From positions 1-14,207 of the forward strand of contig DATANR010000068.1 in NCBI GenBank assembly GCA_036266155.1: a DNA stretch of 14,207 nt, in the 5' to 3' direction. The notes under the pieces were generated by a model, which was not told the DNA's origin, did no database searches, and worked only from the letters and a program-made list of their open reading frames with translations. Source of the DNA: SIAJ01 sp036266155. Lineage in GTDB: Bacteria; Planctomycetota; Planctomycetia; Gemmatales; Gemmataceae. This document shows positions 12,786-14,207 of this stretch, in pieces. Positions within the stretch are counted from its first letter, which is position 1. Every line of letters begins with the position of its first letter. The translations under genes and the position numbers were made by a program.

Positions 12786-13730
12786 CTACAGCACTGGTCG
12801 CGTCGGATCGTACCTCCGCAGCTCGGCTCGCCACTTCGACACTTTCTTATCCGGACCGGAAGTGAATACCTCTCGCAGCATTCGCGCGAACGTGCGTGGG
12901 TCGTCCGGACCACCGCCGCACATGCCCGTCGATGAGGGGAACTCGTAACCGCGGAGCTTGGGGCTGGAGAAGCGAAGAGCGACCCGTTCGTGCCGCGCGT
13001 TCGTGGGATCCAGCCCGTGCACGAACCAGCGGCCGAACTCGATGCCGTCGTCCAAGGCCTCATAGTAGAGGAACCCTTGCTCGCACGAAACCGGCTCCCA
13101 GCCGCAGGCAAGGTACACGCGGCACGCCAGCCTGCGGTCGGGTTGGCGGAAGTCGAATCCGGCGGCCTCCAATCGGTTTCGGAGCAGGGCTTCCCACTCG
13201 TCCACCGACATTCCCGTCGGCTCCGGGCGCCGCTTCAGGGCGGCGGCCCGAGCCTTGGCGAGCCGGTTCGCCTGGGCTGGCGTCATCCAGAGTGGATCGC
13301 CCTCCTGAAAATTTCGGCCATCATGCCGCTGGAACAACACCATCCCAGCCTGGGTGATGTGGTAAGGCGGGTCCATATCGACCAGGATCGGCGAGAATTG
13401 CTGGTCGCCGGACAACCGCTTGATCTCCGCGACCAACCAGGCTCGCCATTGCTCCCGATGGCCGGCTGTGTCGACCTCGCCGGTCAACCGGTCCTGGCCC
13501 TCCCACCGCAGCGGCAAGTTAAAGACTTCGATCGGCTGACTCTTCGTTTTCTCCAATGCCGAACACGACATGATGAAATCCACGCAGATGCCGTCGGGGA
13601 ACCCGCCGAAGTTCAGCGCGGTGTCCGGGAACTGGTTGAACAAGTTGATAACCTTGCCCGGCCACCAGATGGTGACCGCCGGGCTGACCGAAGCCAGCTC
13701 GGCGCGGAAGAAGATAAATGTACGGTGCAC
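12786..13730 (-). CDS. Hypothetical protein, 314 residues
   Basis: Unrecognised 314-residue soluble-looking protein with no signal peptide, membrane helix or zinc motif. The composition is mixed alpha/beta with many aromatics and Arg: WWPGKVINLF near 22-31, an Arg-rich helix ALKRRPEPTG, a region EWEALLRNRLEAAGFDF and a C-terminal RYDPTRPVL. The protein-like composition on this strand, compared with the low-complexity Arg/Pro/Ala frames on the other strand, argues that it is real. GTG 13730 has GGAGG 5 bases upstream, a strong ribosome-binding site. It is the first gene of the minus-strand cluster and divergent from the WD40 gene, so 13731-13825 must hold its promoter, which I could not pick out. 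The function cannot be assigned. Confidence 0.8.
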   Translation of the reverse strand: MHRTFIFFRAELASVSPAVTIWWPGKVINLFNQFPDTALNFGGFPDGICVDFIMSCSALEKTKSQPIEVFNLPLRWEGQDRLTGEVDTAGHREQWRAWLVAEIKRLSGDQQFSPILVDMDPPYHITQAGMVLFQRHDGRNFQEGDPLWMTPAQANRLAKARAAALKRRPEPTGMSVDEWEALLRNRLEAAGFDFRQPDRRLACRVYLACGWEPVSCEQGFLYYEALDDGIEFGRWFVHGLDPTNARHERVALRFSSPKLRGYEFPSSTGMCGGGPDDPRTFARMLREVFTSGPDKKVSKWRAELRRYDPTRPVL

Positions 13731-13735
13731 GCCTG

Positions 13736-13740
13736 CCTCC
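13736..13740 (-). promoter_or_regulatory. Ribosome-binding site for GTG start 13730
   Basis: On the minus strand GGAGG lies 5 bases before GTG 13730, the clearest translation signal for the unknown 314-residue protein and a main reason to accept it as real. Confidence 0.7.
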
Positions 13741-13779
13741 GGTGTGCCCTTCTTTGGCCGAACGATCAGGTCTTGTCCT

Positions 13780-13785
13780 TATACT
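13780..13785 (+). promoter_or_regulatory. Candidate -10 box in divergent intergenic region
   Basis: TATACT (13780-13785) matches the -10 consensus in five of six positions and lies 40 bases before the WD40 gene start at 13826. The nearest -35-like TTGGCC (13754-13759) is 20 bases away, too far for a standard promoter, so only the -10 is suggested. The reverse strand reads AGTATAA here, so both divergent genes could share this region. Confidence 0.35.
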
Positions 13786-13825
13786 GACACCGCTTGAGGA
13801 GCCGTCATTCCCGGGAGCCTCTCCC

Positions 13826-14207
13826 ATGTCCCGAACTCTCCGTTTCGCAGCCCTTCTCATCGTCGCCTGCTCGACGACCACCCTGTCGGCCGACGAATAT
13901 CGTCGCTGGGCCGACATTGCCATCGGCGGCGGCGAGGCGTGGAGGCTTGCGTTTATGCCGGATGGCAAGCGCATCGTCGTGGGCGGCAATCGCCGCGGTG
14001 AGGGCACAGTCCAGGTCTGGGACGTCGCGAGCAAGGAGCGCGTCAAGGAGTTCAAGGGCCACGAGGCTGCGGTGTGGACCGTTGCCGTGAGCGCCGATGG
14101 CAAGCTCATCGCCTCCGGCGGCATGGATAACACCGCGCGCATCTGGGACTACGCTACCGGTAAAGAGATTGCCAAGATCGACGGCTTCGGCGACCGCGTC
14201 ACGTCCG
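13826..14207 (+). CDS. Secreted WD40-repeat protein, N-terminal part, runs off the window
   Basis: The frame from ATG 13826 stays open to the window edge, giving 127 residues. Residues 1-22 are a Sec signal peptide (MSRTLRFAAL, LIVACSTTTL, SA). Two WD40 blades follow: the first contains LAFMPDGKRIVVGG (41-54) and closes with VQVWDV (62-67); the second contains GHEAAVWTVAVSADGKLIASGG (78-99), with the GH start, and closes with DNTARIWDYATG (101-112). These are the expected GH, D-G-K and WD positions of a beta-propeller, so more blades should follow beyond the edge. Secreted WD40 proteins without a fused kinase are common in planctomycetes and probably act as periplasmic scaffolds, but the function is not known here. 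GGGAG (13813-13817) lies 8 bases upstream. Divergent from the 314-residue gene. Confidence 0.92.
   Translation, partial: MSRTLRFAALLIVACSTTTLSADEYRRWADIAIGGGEAWRLAFMPDGKRIVVGGNRRGEGTVQVWDVASKERVKEFKGHEAAVWTVAVSADGKLIASGGMDNTARIWDYATGKEIAKIDGFGDRVTS

Noticed and set aside
12112..13730. Uma2 and the 314-residue gene as a toxin-antitoxin or defence pair
   Set aside because: No toxin or antitoxin motif, sizes do not fit, and there are no integrase, tRNA or repeat boundaries marking an island.
12990..13787. 265-codon plus-strand frame opposite the 314-residue gene
   Set aside because: Its composition is low-complexity and its start has no ribosome-binding site, while the minus frame has GGAGG at 5 bases.

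Overview
The window looks like chromosomal DNA from a GC-rich member of the Planctomycetota, most likely a Gemmata-like lineage. This is inferred from gene content: a DUF1559 protein with a prepilin-type N-terminus, a TIGR03067-family secreted protein, a choice-of-anchor C protein, an ECF sigma factor next to a transmembrane Ser/Thr kinase, an Uma2-family nuclease-fold protein, a secreted WD40 protein, and short GC-rich palindromic repeats between genes. There are no RNA genes, CRISPR arrays, insertion sequences or phage genes that I can support.

Layout. (1) 74-2345, plus strand: three membrane-anchored proteins of unknown function. The first two are coiled-coil proteins with closely matching N-terminal anchors. 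They are separated by two inverted copies of a GC-rich repeat and a good sigma70-like promoter. (2) 2346-2771: a 426-base non-coding stretch holding a likely terminator, a 14-bp inverted repeat with an extra third arm, and a promoter. (3) 2772-5557, plus: four tightly spaced genes, encoding a TIGR03067 secreted protein, a seven-helix membrane protein, a double zinc-ribbon membrane protein and a Nif3-family metalloprotein. (4) 5663-7677, plus: a zinc-ribbon/membrane/beta-domain protein and a DUF1559 pseudopilin-like protein, ending in a long hairpin shared with the converging minus-strand cluster. (5) 13730-7757, minus: six co-directional genes in transcription order, encoding an unknown 314-residue protein, an Uma2-family protein, a membrane-anchored choice-of-anchor C protein, an ECF sigma factor, a zinc-ribbon transmembrane Ser/Thr kinase and an unknown beta-rich 233-residue protein. 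(6) 13826 to the window edge, plus: the start of a secreted WD40-repeat protein, divergent from cluster 5.

How the genes may work together. Cluster 5 is the most interesting part. A sigma factor and a kinase with an extracytoplasmic jelly-roll-like domain sit beside a second membrane protein whose outside domain is also a predicted beta-sandwich. I read this as a possible surface-sensing and transcription-control cassette, which is inference. The paired coiled-coil proteins in cluster 1 suggest a membrane-bound assembly of unknown role. The Nif3 protein, the DUF1559 protein and the TIGR03067 protein are ordinary for this phylum.

Several starts were revised from the longest possible reading: 2772 rather than 2676, 3933 rather than 3927, 12086 rather than 12146, and GTG 12699 rather than 12834. 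These rest on signal peptides, ribosome-binding sites or avoidance of gene overlap.
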